Part shown: in pieces, positions 1 through 9,717 of the stretch
Layout: each line of letters begins with the position of its first letter
Numbering within the stretch: position 1 is the stretch's first letter
Assembly: GCA_937897495.1 (NCBI GenBank)
Contig: CALCBL010000243.1
Location: 1 to 15,509 of the forward strand
Length of the DNA stretch: 15,509 bases
Origin: an uncultured Burkholderiales bacterium
GTDB taxonomy: Bacteria > Pseudomonadota > Gammaproteobacteria > Burkholderiales > Burkholderiaceae_C
Direction: 5' to 3'
The notes under the pieces: generated by a model
The model's input: the letters and a program-made list of their open reading frames with translations, nothing else
The model's database searches: none
What the model was told of the DNA's origin: nothing
Made by a program: the position numbers and the translations under genes

Positions 1-619
1 GGTGCCCGGCCAAATTGTGGGCGTTGGCACAGGCTCTACAGTGAACAAATTCATCGAGGCGCTGGCTTCGATGAAAGATCAAATCAAAGGGGCAGTGTCC
101 AGTTCTGAAGCCTCCACAGCGCGTTTAAAGGCCTTGGGCATTCCCGTTTTTGACAGCAATGAGGTGGCCGAGTTGGCTGTGTACATTGACGGCGCCGATG
201 AAATCAATGGCCAAGGTCATATGGTGAAGGGCGGCGGCGCAGCGCTGACGCGTGAAAAAATTGTAGCGGCGCAGTCTAAGGTATTTGTTTGCATTGCCGA
301 CGAATCCAAATTGGTTTCAGTGCTGGGCGCTTTTCCTTTGCCTGTTGAGGTCATCCCTATGTCGAGCGCTCGCATCATGGCGCAGTTTGCAAGCATGGGC
401 GGGCAAGCCCAAGTGCGCATGAAGGACGGACAAGCATTGGTCACAGACAATGGACAGCACATCATGGATGTGAAGGGCCTGCAAATCACCGATCCTGTGG
501 CTTTTGAAGCCGAAGTAAGCCAATGGCCTGGTGTGGTCACTGTGGGCGTTTTTGCATACCAAAAAGCCCACGTATGTTTGTTGGGCACTTCAGCGGGCGT
601 GAAGACGCTGAAGTTTTAG
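1..619 (+). CDS. rpiA: Ribose-5-phosphate isomerase A, 5' end outside window
   Basis: RpiA interconverts ribose 5-phosphate and ribulose 5-phosphate in the cytosolic pentose phosphate pathway. The visible 205 residues carry the phosphate-binding GTGSTV loop (about residues 9-14 of the visible part), the DGADEI motif with the two catalytic aspartates (63 and 66) and [11 protein letters not shown] with Lys76 and Glu85. The spacing of these four residues equals that of Asp81, Asp84, Lys94 and Glu103 in E. coli RpiA, so about 18 N-terminal residues lie before the window and the full protein would be near 223 residues (E. coli 219). The GTG at position 2 is therefore an internal valine codon, not the start. 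The stop (TAG, 617-619) is one base from the stop of the convergent peptidase gene. Confidence 0.96.
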   Translation, partial: VPGQIVGVGTGSTVNKFIEALASMKDQIKGAVSSSEASTARLKALGIPVFDSNEVAELAVYIDGADEINGQGHMVKGGGAALTREKIVAAQSKVFVCIADESKLVSVLGAFPLPVEVIPMSSARIMAQFASMGGQAQVRMKDGQALVTDNGQHIMDVKGLQITDPVAFEAEVSQWPGVVTVGVFAYQKAHVCLLGTSAGVKTLKF

Positions 620-620
620 G

Positions 621-2672
<2,052 letters not shown>

Positions 2673-2714
2673 AAATGATGGCCTGATTAATTTTTAAAAA
2701 GAAAAGTCGAAGGC

Positions 2715-3560
2715 TTAAATGCGCTCGGCGGCTTCTAGTGTGTTGACCAGCAGCATGGTAATGGTCATGGGGCCAACACCGCCAGGTACGGGTGTGATGT
2801 AGCCCGCCACTTGTTCAACACCGGCAAAATCTACATCACCGCAAAGCTTGCCTTCTTCATTGCGGTTCATGCCGACATCTAGCACCACGGCGCCGGGCTT
2901 CACCATGTCCGCCGTTAGGATGTTTCGCTTGCCAACGGCCGCCACAATGACATCGGCTTGTAGCGTGATGGCTTTCAAGTCTTGGGTGGCGCTGTGACAG
3001 ATGGTGACAGTGGCATTCATTTGCAAAAGCATCAAGGCCATGGGCTTGCCAACAATGTTGCTTCGGCCAATCACGACGGCATGCTTGCCTTTCAGTTCAT
3101 ACCCAATGCTCTCCAGCATCTTCATGCACCCATAGGGTGTGCACGGCCAAAAACCAGGCATGCCCGTCATCAATGCGCCTGCGCTTGCAATGTGGAAGCC
3201 ATCGACGTCTTTGGCGGGCGAAATGGCTTCAATGACTTTTTGTGCATCAATGTGTTTTGGCAAGGGCAGTTGAACCAAGATGCCGTGAATACTTGTGTCT
3301 TGATTAAGTGCGCCGATTCGATCGAGCAATGCTTCTTGCGTGAGGGTGTCTGGATGTTTTTCTAAAAGGGAGTGAAGGCCACTGTCATGACAGGCCTTCA
3401 CCTTGTTGCGGACATAGACTTGGCTGGCAGGATTTTCGCCGACCAAAATGACGGCCAAGCCGGGTGTGATGCCCTTGGCTTTCAGCGCAGTGGCTCGCTT
3501 TGTGACATCTGCTCGCAATATTTGGGAGAGGGCGTTGCCGTCAATTCTTTGGGCTGTCAT
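2715..3560 (-). CDS. folD: Bifunctional methylene-THF dehydrogenase / methenyl-THF cyclohydrolase FolD
   Basis: FolD oxidises 5,10-methylene-THF to 5,10-methenyl-THF with NADP+ and then hydrolyses it to 10-formyl-THF, feeding purine and formyl-Met synthesis. The 281 residues compare with 288 in E. coli. Visible hallmarks are Tyr49 and Lys53 in VYVRNK (E. coli Tyr50 and Lys54), QLPLP at 97-101, KDVDGFH at 117-123 with Asp120, the nucleotide-binding GRSNIVGKP at 165-173, and the signature [10 protein letters not shown] at 257-266. An in-frame TAG lies two codons before the ATG, so the start at 3560 is the first possible ATG in this frame. The ribosome-binding site is weak. It probably heads a two-gene unit with the downstream M3 peptidase. 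Confidence 0.97.
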   Translation of the reverse strand: MTAQRIDGNALSQILRADVTKRATALKAKGITPGLAVILVGENPASQVYVRNKVKACHDSGLHSLLEKHPDTLTQEALLDRIGALNQDTSIHGILVQLPLPKHIDAQKVIEAISPAKDVDGFHIASAGALMTGMPGFWPCTPYGCMKMLESIGYELKGKHAVVIGRSNIVGKPMALMLLQMNATVTICHSATQDLKAITLQADVIVAAVGKRNILTADMVKPGAVVLDVGMNRNEEGKLCGDVDFAGVEQVAGYITPVPGGVGPMTITMLLVNTLEAAERI

Positions 3561-3570
3561 GGGTTGCTAG

Positions 3571-3600
3571 TTTTCAAGGTCATTGAAATGATATCGTCAA
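3571..3600 (-). promoter_or_regulatory. Candidate folD promoter
   Basis: On the minus strand a TTGACG box (3595-3600, five of six matches to the -35 consensus) is followed 17 to 18 bases later by a poor -10 (TTGAAA or TGAAAA). The TTGACG abuts the T-tail of the terminator at 3601-3636, a typical place for the next promoter. The weak -10 keeps confidence low. Confidence 0.3.
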
Positions 3601-3636
3601 GTAAAAACGCCCGCGAGTTGGTGTGTCACGGGCGTT
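3601..3636 (-). terminator. Intrinsic terminator of the two-component operon
   Basis: Read on the minus strand, AACGCCCG pairs with CGGGCGTT. The stem extends inward by a U-G wobble and two further pairs (11 bp, 9-base loop) and runs into a TTTTT tract. It starts about 30 bases after the response-regulator stop and ends before the folD promoter region, so it separates the two-component genes from folD-prlC. Confidence 0.8.
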
Positions 3637-3666
3637 CAGATGGGCCTGCTAAAGGCTAAACAGTCT

Positions 3667-4293
3667 TTAGCCCTTGGGGGCGTTTTGACCCAAAGCAATT
3701 TTGAGTAAATCGGCAACGGTATTGGCGTTGAGTTTTTCCATGATGTTGGCACGGTGAGCTTCAACGGTTTTGATGCTGATGCCCAAATCGTCGGCAATTT
3801 GTTTGTTCAAGCGACCTGCCACGATGCGCTCAAGCACTTGTGCTTCACGGCCTGTGAGCTTGGACAGCAAGGCATCGCGGTTGGCAGCATTTTGATGATC
3901 TGAAAAAGACTCGCGGGCATTGTCGAGCATGCGCTCGACCAGGCTGACCAAATCATCTTCTTTGAAGGGCTTCTGGATAAAGTCCATGGCCCCTTTTTTC
4001 ATGGTGTCAACAGCCATGGGCACATCGCCGTGGCCAGTGATAAAGACAATGGGAAGAGGTGAGCGGCGCTCAACCAATTTGTCCTGAAGTTCTAGGCCCG
4101 TCATACCGCCCATCCGGATGTCGACGATCAAGCAAGCCACCTCACGCGGATCGTAACGGCTGAGGAATGACTCCGCTGAGTCAAAGCATCTGACGCGGTA
4201 GTCTTTGCCCTCTAAGAGCCACTGCAGAGAGTCGCGAACAGCTTCATCGTCATCGACAACGTAAACAGTTCCTTTTTTGGGTATCAAACTCAT
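3667..4293 (-). CDS. Two-component response regulator, FixJ/LuxR (NarL-like HTH) family
   Basis: This is a cytoplasmic DNA-binding response regulator of 208 residues, the usual FixJ-family length. The receiver domain (about 8-122) has the acidic pocket DDD at 14-16, phospho-acceptor Asp58 in IVDIRM, Thr86 in FITGHGD and Lys108 in QKPF. A short linker leads to a LuxR-type helix-turn-helix (about 146-190) with LTGRE, NKQIADDLGIS and KTVEAHR. I chose the ATG at 4293 (protein starting MSLIPKKG) because it places the receiver domain at the normal N-terminus. The frame stays open to an ATG at 4368, but that would add 25 unusual residues and overlap the kinase gene. It lies 35 bases downstream of the kinase gene, so the two form a cognate pair in one operon. 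The target genes are not shown by the sequence. Confidence 0.93.
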   Translation of the reverse strand: MSLIPKKGTVYVVDDDEAVRDSLQWLLEGKDYRVRCFDSAESFLSRYDPREVACLIVDIRMGGMTGLELQDKLVERRSPLPIVFITGHGDVPMAVDTMKKGAMDFIQKPFKEDDLVSLVERMLDNARESFSDHQNAANRDALLSKLTGREAQVLERIVAGRLNKQIADDLGISIKTVEAHRANIMEKLNANTVADLLKIALGQNAPKG

Positions 4294-4328
4294 GGTGGTT
4301 CCCAGTTTTACTTGCAAATTCAATGTTT

Positions 4329-6866
4329 TCAGTTGGCCGTGACAGGTATCCAGAAGGAGAAGCAACAACCAACAACTTCGTCGGCATTGTAGAGGTTCTC
4401 AGCCGTGATTCTGCCTAGGTGCGATTCGACGATGGTCCGGCACAGGTTAAGTCCAATGCCCATGCCCTCGTCTTTGGTGGAAAAGAAAGCCTCATAAAGG
4501 CGTTCCATGACCTGTGGTGGCAAGCCTTTTCCTGTGTCAGTGACCGAAAAATGAACTGTATTTTGGGTGTCCAAGACCTTGGGAACGACCCTCAATTCCA
4601 CATGTCGACGGCCAATTGGGCGTTCCGCGTTGTCTATGGACTCTGCTGCATTTTTCATCAAATTGATTAAAACTTGTTCAATCAAGATGGGATCCACGCT
4701 AAGTTGAGGCAATCGCGCTGCGACGTAATGCGACAGGCGAACATTGCGGCGCCGGAGTTCAATTTCTGCCAATTCAACCGCTTCATTGACCATGTTGACA
4801 ACTGAGGAGGGCGTCCGATTGGGCTCGCTGCGTTTCACAAAAGAGCGAATTCGGTGAATGATTTGACCTGCGCGCTGGGCTTGGTGCGATGTTTTTTCCA
4901 AGGCCCAAATCAGATCGGCTTCTTCAATTTGCTTTCCTTTGATTCGGGACAACAAGCCATTGCAATAGTTGGTAATGGCCGTCAGTGGTTGGTTGAGTTC
5001 GTGCGCCACGCTCGAGGCCATTTCGCCCATGGTGATAAGTCGACTGGCGTTTTGCGCTCGTTCTGCTTGTTGGGATGACAATTCTTCAGCCTGCCTGCGT
5101 GCTGTGATGTCTGTGGCAATGACCAATTGGGCAAGTCGGCCATCGGCCCAATTGATATAACGGGTGCGAATTTCTAGCCATTTGGACAGATGCGCCAAAT
5201 AAATTTCAGCGCGTTCAGCAGGGGCAACCGTGAGACTTTCTGTAGGCAAGCCCGCCAAAGCATCGACATCGTCCATTTCGGTTTCTGAGTTTCTGATGTC
5301 CAGCATGCCAGCTGTTTCAACCAAATTCAAATGGCCCAAGGTGTCAGTGCCAAACCATTGCCGATACAACTTGTTGGCAAATAACAATTCGGCGCTGCCC
5401 AGGGGCGCGACTGAAACAGATGCGTCCAAAGCTTCTAGCACGATGGTGAAGCGTTCGTAGGAGGCTGCCAATTGCTCCCTGACGCGATTGGGCTCTGTGA
5501 TGTCCGTCATCGAGGTCATCCAGCCGGTTTGTTTGCCATTGGCATCGATCAGGGGAGAGACGTAAAGTCGGGCATCAAAAATGCTGCCGTTTTTGCGTTT
5601 GACCCTGACTTGGAAGCCGCCCGCTGTTTGTTTACCGCTAAGCTCTTCTTCCAAGCGAGTCATCAAGGATTCTTTGTCTTCTTCTGGCCAGTAAGGGTAT
5701 GGCGCAACGGCACCTATCAATTCTTGCTCTTGCCAACCCGTCATTTGGCAGAACGCTAAATTGACATAACTGATTCGCCCCTCCAAGTCCAAAGCACGCA
5801 TGCCAGTCAAAATGGAATTTTCCATTGCGCGTCGGAAATTGGTTTCGGCAATCAACTCTTTTTGAGTTTGTTGTCGCTTGCGTGTGTGTCGCCAATTGGC
5901 AATCAGCATCCACGCTGTCAGCAAACTGAGTGAACCGATCACCCAAAAAAATCCGTTGCCAACAAGGTCTTGTGAAGTACGCCAAGCCTGAGCTCTGAGA
6001 ATGAGGCCATTGCCGACAGGCGATACGGGCACTTCGAATTCATTGTTTTGCATCGAAAAGCCAGGGATGAAACTCCTTAAGCTGTTGCGTTTAGGAATGG
6101 ACTGTCCCGCAACCAGGTTGCCATCACTGTCTAGCAATGAAACCGCATACTTGGCAGATATCTCACTTGGTACGCCGTAACGCAACAAGCTTTCAACAGC
6201 ATATTCAGCCATGATCACGCCATTGAAACGCCCTTGCGCATTGGTAATGGGTGTGTGCAGTTGAAGTACAACGTTTTTGGCGTAATTTTCTTGTCCTGTT
6301 GAGTTGATGCCGATTGACAAACTGCCGTCATCCTCTTGGGAGTAAATGGGTTGCATCAAGTCTCGAGCAAGGGTGTAGCTGTTTTCAGATTCGCCCCACT
6401 TTAAAACTTCGCCGACGCGCCATTTTTGACTGGCCAAAACACTCGGGGCTGTTTGGCTGGCCAATACTTTGCGCTTCTCATCGATCCATGCGATGGTTTT
6501 AACTTCCGGATTTTTGAGGACCAATGCTTCTGCACGCCTTGAAAACTCCTTCTGGTCGACGTCTTTGTTAGAGACATCTCGCGCCAAGCGCATGATTTGT
6601 TCTTGACGCTCCAACAAGCGGAGCCTTAATCTTTGTTGGCTGTATTCGACGTCACGTTTAACGGCTTCTTGTTCTCGATCAGCCTCTTCGATTTTTAAGT
6701 ACCAGAATGAGAAAGCAATGGCGCTGAAAAACAAAAGCACAGCAGCAATGGGTGCAAGTGTGGCAAACCTGTCTTGTTTAATTGGGTTTTGACGTTTCCA
6801 CCAACGACGCCACAAAGACACCGGCTTGATGGCTTTGATGACTTTCGTGACATTTTGAGACTTCAT
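4329..6866 (-). CDS. Membrane sensor histidine kinase with periplasmic sensor and two PAS domains
   Basis: This 845-residue kinase has a basic N-terminus, a first membrane helix (about 36-57), a periplasmic region of roughly 245 residues, and a second helix (about 304-323). A PAS domain with PAC tail (about 343-457) and a second, more divergent PAS-like region (about 470-590) follow. The HisKA domain has phospho-acceptor His622 in AHELNQPL. The HATPase domain has Asn739 (N box, MKNAAES), DTGKG (777-781), FFSTK (794-798) and GMGIGL (801-806). The HELNQPL H-box is of the FixL/DctB/TodS type. The size of the periplasmic part fits a dCache or CHASE-like ligand domain, but I cannot assign it. All catalytic boxes are intact. 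The start ATG at 6866 has AAGGG placed too close to be a good ribosome-binding site. It is divergent from aceE and upstream of its likely partner regulator. Confidence 0.94.
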   Translation of the reverse strand: MKSQNVTKVIKAIKPVSLWRRWWKRQNPIKQDRFATLAPIAAVLLFFSAIAFSFWYLKIEEADREQEAVKRDVEYSQQRLRLRLLERQEQIMRLARDVSNKDVDQKEFSRRAEALVLKNPEVKTIAWIDEKRKVLASQTAPSVLASQKWRVGEVLKWGESENSYTLARDLMQPIYSQEDDGSLSIGINSTGQENYAKNVVLQLHTPITNAQGRFNGVIMAEYAVESLLRYGVPSEISAKYAVSLLDSDGNLVAGQSIPKRNSLRSFIPGFSMQNNEFEVPVSPVGNGLILRAQAWRTSQDLVGNGFFWVIGSLSLLTAWMLIANWRHTRKRQQTQKELIAETNFRRAMENSILTGMRALDLEGRISYVNLAFCQMTGWQEQELIGAVAPYPYWPEEDKESLMTRLEEELSGKQTAGGFQVRVKRKNGSIFDARLYVSPLIDANGKQTGWMTSMTDITEPNRVREQLAASYERFTIVLEALDASVSVAPLGSAELLFANKLYRQWFGTDTLGHLNLVETAGMLDIRNSETEMDDVDALAGLPTESLTVAPAERAEIYLAHLSKWLEIRTRYINWADGRLAQLVIATDITARRQAEELSSQQAERAQNASRLITMGEMASSVAHELNQPLTAITNYCNGLLSRIKGKQIEEADLIWALEKTSHQAQRAGQIIHRIRSFVKRSEPNRTPSSVVNMVNEAVELAEIELRRRNVRLSHYVAARLPQLSVDPILIEQVLINLMKNAAESIDNAERPIGRRHVELRVVPKVLDTQNTVHFSVTDTGKGLPPQVMERLYEAFFSTKDEGMGIGLNLCRTIVESHLGRITAENLYNADEVVGCCFSFWIPVTAN

Positions 6867-6899
6867 GCCCTTAAGTTTAGGGTAAACACCTTGCTTTTA

Positions 6900-6958
6900 A
6901 TTTCGTAATATGAAATCAATGATCGCCATTTGAAATAATGTAAATATTGTGAGAGAAT
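6900..6958 (+). promoter_or_regulatory. Candidate aceE promoter with repeated TGAAAT boxes
   Basis: In the 133-base divergent gap, TTGAAA (6930-6935) and GAGAAT (6953-6958) are spaced 17 bases apart and match the -35 and -10 consensus at five and four of six positions. The -35 lies in a direct repeat: TGAAATCAATG (6911-6921) and TGAAATAATG (6931-6940), offset by 20 bases, about two helical turns. The upstream copy is also the right arm of ATTTC-N7-GAAAT (6900-6916). This looks like an operator next to a promoter; the bound protein is unknown. The E. coli PdhR site (AATTGGT-N3-ACCAATT) is absent. I see no convincing promoter for the kinase on the other strand. Confidence 0.4.
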
Positions 6959-6989
6959 TTAGGAAATTAGATAAATCATGGCCTTCATT

Positions 6990-6993
6990 GGAG
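6990..6993 (+). promoter_or_regulatory. Ribosome-binding site that fixes the aceE start
   Basis: GGAG stands six bases before the ATG at 7000. This supports that ATG over the in-frame GTG at 6949, which has no Shine-Dalgarno sequence and would add 17 residues foreign to the family. Confidence 0.85.
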
Positions 6994-6999
6994 ACAAAC

Positions 7000-9696
7000 A
7001 TGTCAGCTGTTCAGCCTAATCACATCCTCTCAGACTTGGATGCCATCGAAACCCGCGAATGGATGGACGCACTGTCCGCCGTCATTGAAAAAGAGGGTGG
7101 AGAGCGCGCGCACTTCTTGTTAGAGCAACTTTTAGAGCACGCTCGTCAGAGCAGCATTGACCTGCCGTTTTCCGCCAACACGGGCTATGTGAACACCATC
7201 GAGCCGGATCAGGAAGCTCATTGCCCTGGCAACATCGAAATAGAAGAGCGGCTTCGTTCTTACATGCGATGGAACGCCATGGCCATGGTGGTCAAGGCCA
7301 ATCGCCACAATCCTGAAGACGGTGGCGATTTGGGCGGTCACATTGGCTCCTTTGCTTCATTGGCCCACATGTTTGGTGCTGGCTTCAATCACTTTTGGCA
7401 TGCTGAAAGTGAAAATCATGGCGGAGACTGTTTGTACATCCAAGGTCACGTTTCGCCCGGTGTTTATGCACGTGCCTACCTTGAAGGCAGACTGACAGAA
7501 GAGCAGTTGCTCAACTTCCGCCAAGAAGTCGATGGCAAAGGTTTGTCCAGCTATCCTCACCCCAAATTAATGCCTGAGTTTTGGCAGTTTCCTACGGTCT
7601 CCATGGGCCTTGGCCCTTTGATGGCCATTTACCAAGCGCGCTTCTTAAAGTACTTGCATGCGCGAGGCATTGCCAATACCGAAAACCGCAAAGTCTGGGT
7701 TTTCTGCGGCGATGGCGAAATGGACGAAGTGGAATCTTTGGGTGCCATTGGATTGGCCGCTCGCGAGAATCTTGATAACTTGATCTTCGTCGTCAACTGT
7801 AATCTACAGCGTTTGGATGGGCCCGTTCGCGGCAACGGCAAGATTGTTCAAGAACTCGAGAGTGAATTCCGCGGTTCTGGTTGGAACGTCATCAAGTTGT
7901 TGTGGGGCAGCGAGTGGGACAAGCTCTTGGCACGCGATAAAGACGGCGCCCTGCGCAAGATCATGATGGACACCTTGGACGGCGACTTCCAAGCTTTCAA
8001 AGCCAATGATGGCGCCTACGTTCGCAAGCATTTCTTTGGCCGCGATCCGCGCACCCTAGAGATGGTTTCGCACATGAGTGATGACGAAATTTGGTCTTTA
8101 AAGCGTGGCGGTCATGATCCCCAAAAAGTGTATGCGGCTTACCACCAGGCTGTTAACACCAAGAATCAACCGACTGTCTTGCTCATCAAAACTGTCAAAG
8201 GTTTTGGCATGGGCAAAGTGGGCGAAGGCAAGAACAACGTGCACCAAACCAAGAAGCTTTCGGACGAAGACGTTCGCTACATGCGCGATCGCTTCAATAT
8301 TCCTGTGCCCGACAGTGAGTTGGCCAATGTGCCCTTCTACAAGCCAGCGGACGATACGCCAGAAATGCGTTACCTGCATGAGCGCCGCAAGGCCTTGGGC
8401 GGTTACTTGCCACACCGCCGCACCAAAGCCGATGAAAGCTTTACTGTGCCTTCATTGGACGTGTTTAAGTCTGTGATGGAGCCCACTGCTGAAGGCCGTG
8501 AAATTTCTACCACACAAGCGTATGTGCGTTTCCTCACACAACTGTTGCGTGATCAAGCCTTAGGCCCCCGTGTTGTCCCTATTTTGGTGGACGAAGCACG
8601 TACCTTTGGTATGGAAGGCCTGTTTCGCCAAGTCGGCATTTACAACCCTGCGGGACAGCAATACACACCGGTCGACAAAGACCAAGTGATGTACTACAAA
8701 GAAGACAAAGCGGGCCAGATATTGCAAGAGGGCATCAATGAAGCAGGCGGCATGTCAAGCTGGATTGCTGCGGCTACCAGCTACTCCACAAGCAACCGCA
8801 TCATGGTGCCTTTCTATGTGTACTACTCCATGTTTGGTTTCCAGCGCATTGGCGATTTGGCTTGGGCTGCTGGCGACATGCAAGCGCGTGGTTTCTTGTT
8901 GGGAGGCACTTCCGGTCGCACCACATTGAATGGCGAGGGTTTGCAACACGAAGACGGTCACAGCCATATTTTGGCGGGCACCATTCCAAATTGCATCAGC
9001 TACGACCCCACTTTTGCACACGAAGTAGGCGTCATCTTGCATCACGGCTTGAAACGCATGGTGGAAAAACAAGACAATGTGTATTACTACATCACCCTGT
9101 TGAATGAAAACTACCCCATGCCAGGTTTAACGCCTGGCACGGAAGAGCAAATCATCAAGGGCATGTACTTGTGCAAGGCCGGTGGCAAAAACAAAACACG
9201 CGTTCAACTCATGGGCTCTGGCACCATTCTGCGAGAGTCTTTGGCTGCGCAGGAATTGCTCGCCAAAGACTGGGGCATTGCTGCCGACGTTTGGAGCTGC
9301 CCGAGTTTCAACGAGTTGACACGCGACGGTCAAGACGCAGAGCGCTTTAACATGCTGCACCCCTTGGAAGTACCGCGTGTGCCTTTTGTGTCGCAGCAAT
9401 TGGCCAAATTCGATGGCCCCGTCATTGCATCCACCGACTACATGAAGAACTATGCGGAACAAATTCGCTCCTTCATTCCAAAAGGCCGCACTTTCAAAGT
9501 GTTAGGGACAGATGGTTTTGGCCGAAGCGATTTCCGCAGTAAATTGCGTGAGCACTTTGAAATCAACCGCCATTACATCGTTGTGGCCGCACTCAAAGCA
9601 TTGAGCGAAGAGGGTGCCGTGCCTGTGGCCAAAGTCGCCGAGGCTTTGAAGCAATACGGCATCAAGACCGACAAGGTCAATCCTTTGTACGCTTGA
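7000..9696 (+). CDS. aceE: Pyruvate dehydrogenase E1 component, homodimeric type
   Basis: E1 is the thiamine-diphosphate-dependent decarboxylase of the pyruvate dehydrogenase complex and reductively acetylates the lipoyl groups of E2. The 898 residues match the homodimeric class (E. coli AceE 887) and resemble it from end to end. Visible features are the conserved LGGHIGSFAS segment (about 111-120), the ThDP/Mg motif beginning GDGEMDE at 237-243 and ending NCN at 266-268, the active-site loop around KNNVHQ with His415, DEARTFGMEGLFRQ near 531-544, LQEGINE at 575-581, and the long conserved block QRIGDLAWAAGD to LQHEDGHSH. It ends DKVNPLYA, parallel to E. coli DKVNPRLA. It is the first gene of aceE-aceF-lpdA; aceF starts 21 bases after its stop. 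Nothing is missing. Confidence 0.98.
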   Translation: MSAVQPNHILSDLDAIETREWMDALSAVIEKEGGERAHFLLEQLLEHARQSSIDLPFSANTGYVNTIEPDQEAHCPGNIEIEERLRSYMRWNAMAMVVKANRHNPEDGGDLGGHIGSFASLAHMFGAGFNHFWHAESENHGGDCLYIQGHVSPGVYARAYLEGRLTEEQLLNFRQEVDGKGLSSYPHPKLMPEFWQFPTVSMGLGPLMAIYQARFLKYLHARGIANTENRKVWVFCGDGEMDEVESLGAIGLAARENLDNLIFVVNCNLQRLDGPVRGNGKIVQELESEFRGSGWNVIKLLWGSEWDKLLARDKDGALRKIMMDTLDGDFQAFKANDGAYVRKHFFGRDPRTLEMVSHMSDDEIWSLKRGGHDPQKVYAAYHQAVNTKNQPTVLLIKTVKGFGMGKVGEGKNNVHQTKKLSDEDVRYMRDRFNIPVPDSELANVPFYKPADDTPEMRYLHERRKALGGYLPHRRTKADESFTVPSLDVFKSVMEPTAEGREISTTQAYVRFLTQLLRDQALGPRVVPILVDEARTFGMEGLFRQVGIYNPAGQQYTPVDKDQVMYYKEDKAGQILQEGINEAGGMSSWIAAATSYSTSNRIMVPFYVYYSMFGFQRIGDLAWAAGDMQARGFLLGGTSGRTTLNGEGLQHEDGHSHILAGTIPNCISYDPTFAHEVGVILHHGLKRMVEKQDNVYYYITLLNENYPMPGLTPGTEEQIIKGMYLCKAGGKNKTRVQLMGSGTILRESLAAQELLAKDWGIAADVWSCPSFNELTRDGQDAERFNMLHPLEVPRVPFVSQQLAKFDGPVIASTDYMKNYAEQIRSFIPKGRTFKVLGTDGFGRSDFRSKLREHFEINRHYIVVAALKALSEEGAVPVAKVAEALKQYGIKTDKVNPLYA

Positions 9697-9707
9697 TCAA
9701 AAGAATT

Positions 9708-9711
9708 GGAG
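9708..9711 (+). promoter_or_regulatory. Ribosome-binding site that fixes the aceF start
   Basis: GGAG lies six bases before the ATG at 9718. The context GGAGACACACATG is nearly identical to that of aceE. It rules out the in-frame TTG at 9706, which overlaps it. Confidence 0.85.
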
Positions 9712-9717
9712 ACACAC

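Noticed and set aside
2691-2700. TTTTTAAAAA between folD and the M3 peptidase gene as a terminator
   Set aside because: It is an AT-only palindrome with no GC stem, so it cannot act as an intrinsic terminator.
4294-4368. ATG at 4368 as the response-regulator start
   Set aside because: It would add 25 residues before the receiver domain and overlap the kinase gene. The ATG at 4293 gives a normal FixJ-length protein.
4329-6866. The kinase as a FixL-type haem oxygen sensor, given the FixJ-like partner and HELNQPL H-box
   Set aside because: The first PAS domain lacks the haem-ligand histidine in the FixL position (the sequence there reads WPEEDKESL), and the protein has a large periplasmic domain that FixL sensors do not need.
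6949-6999. GTG at 6949 as the aceE start
   Set aside because: It has no Shine-Dalgarno and would put the -10 box inside the gene. The ATG at 7000 has GGAG at ideal spacing and gives the family's N-terminus.
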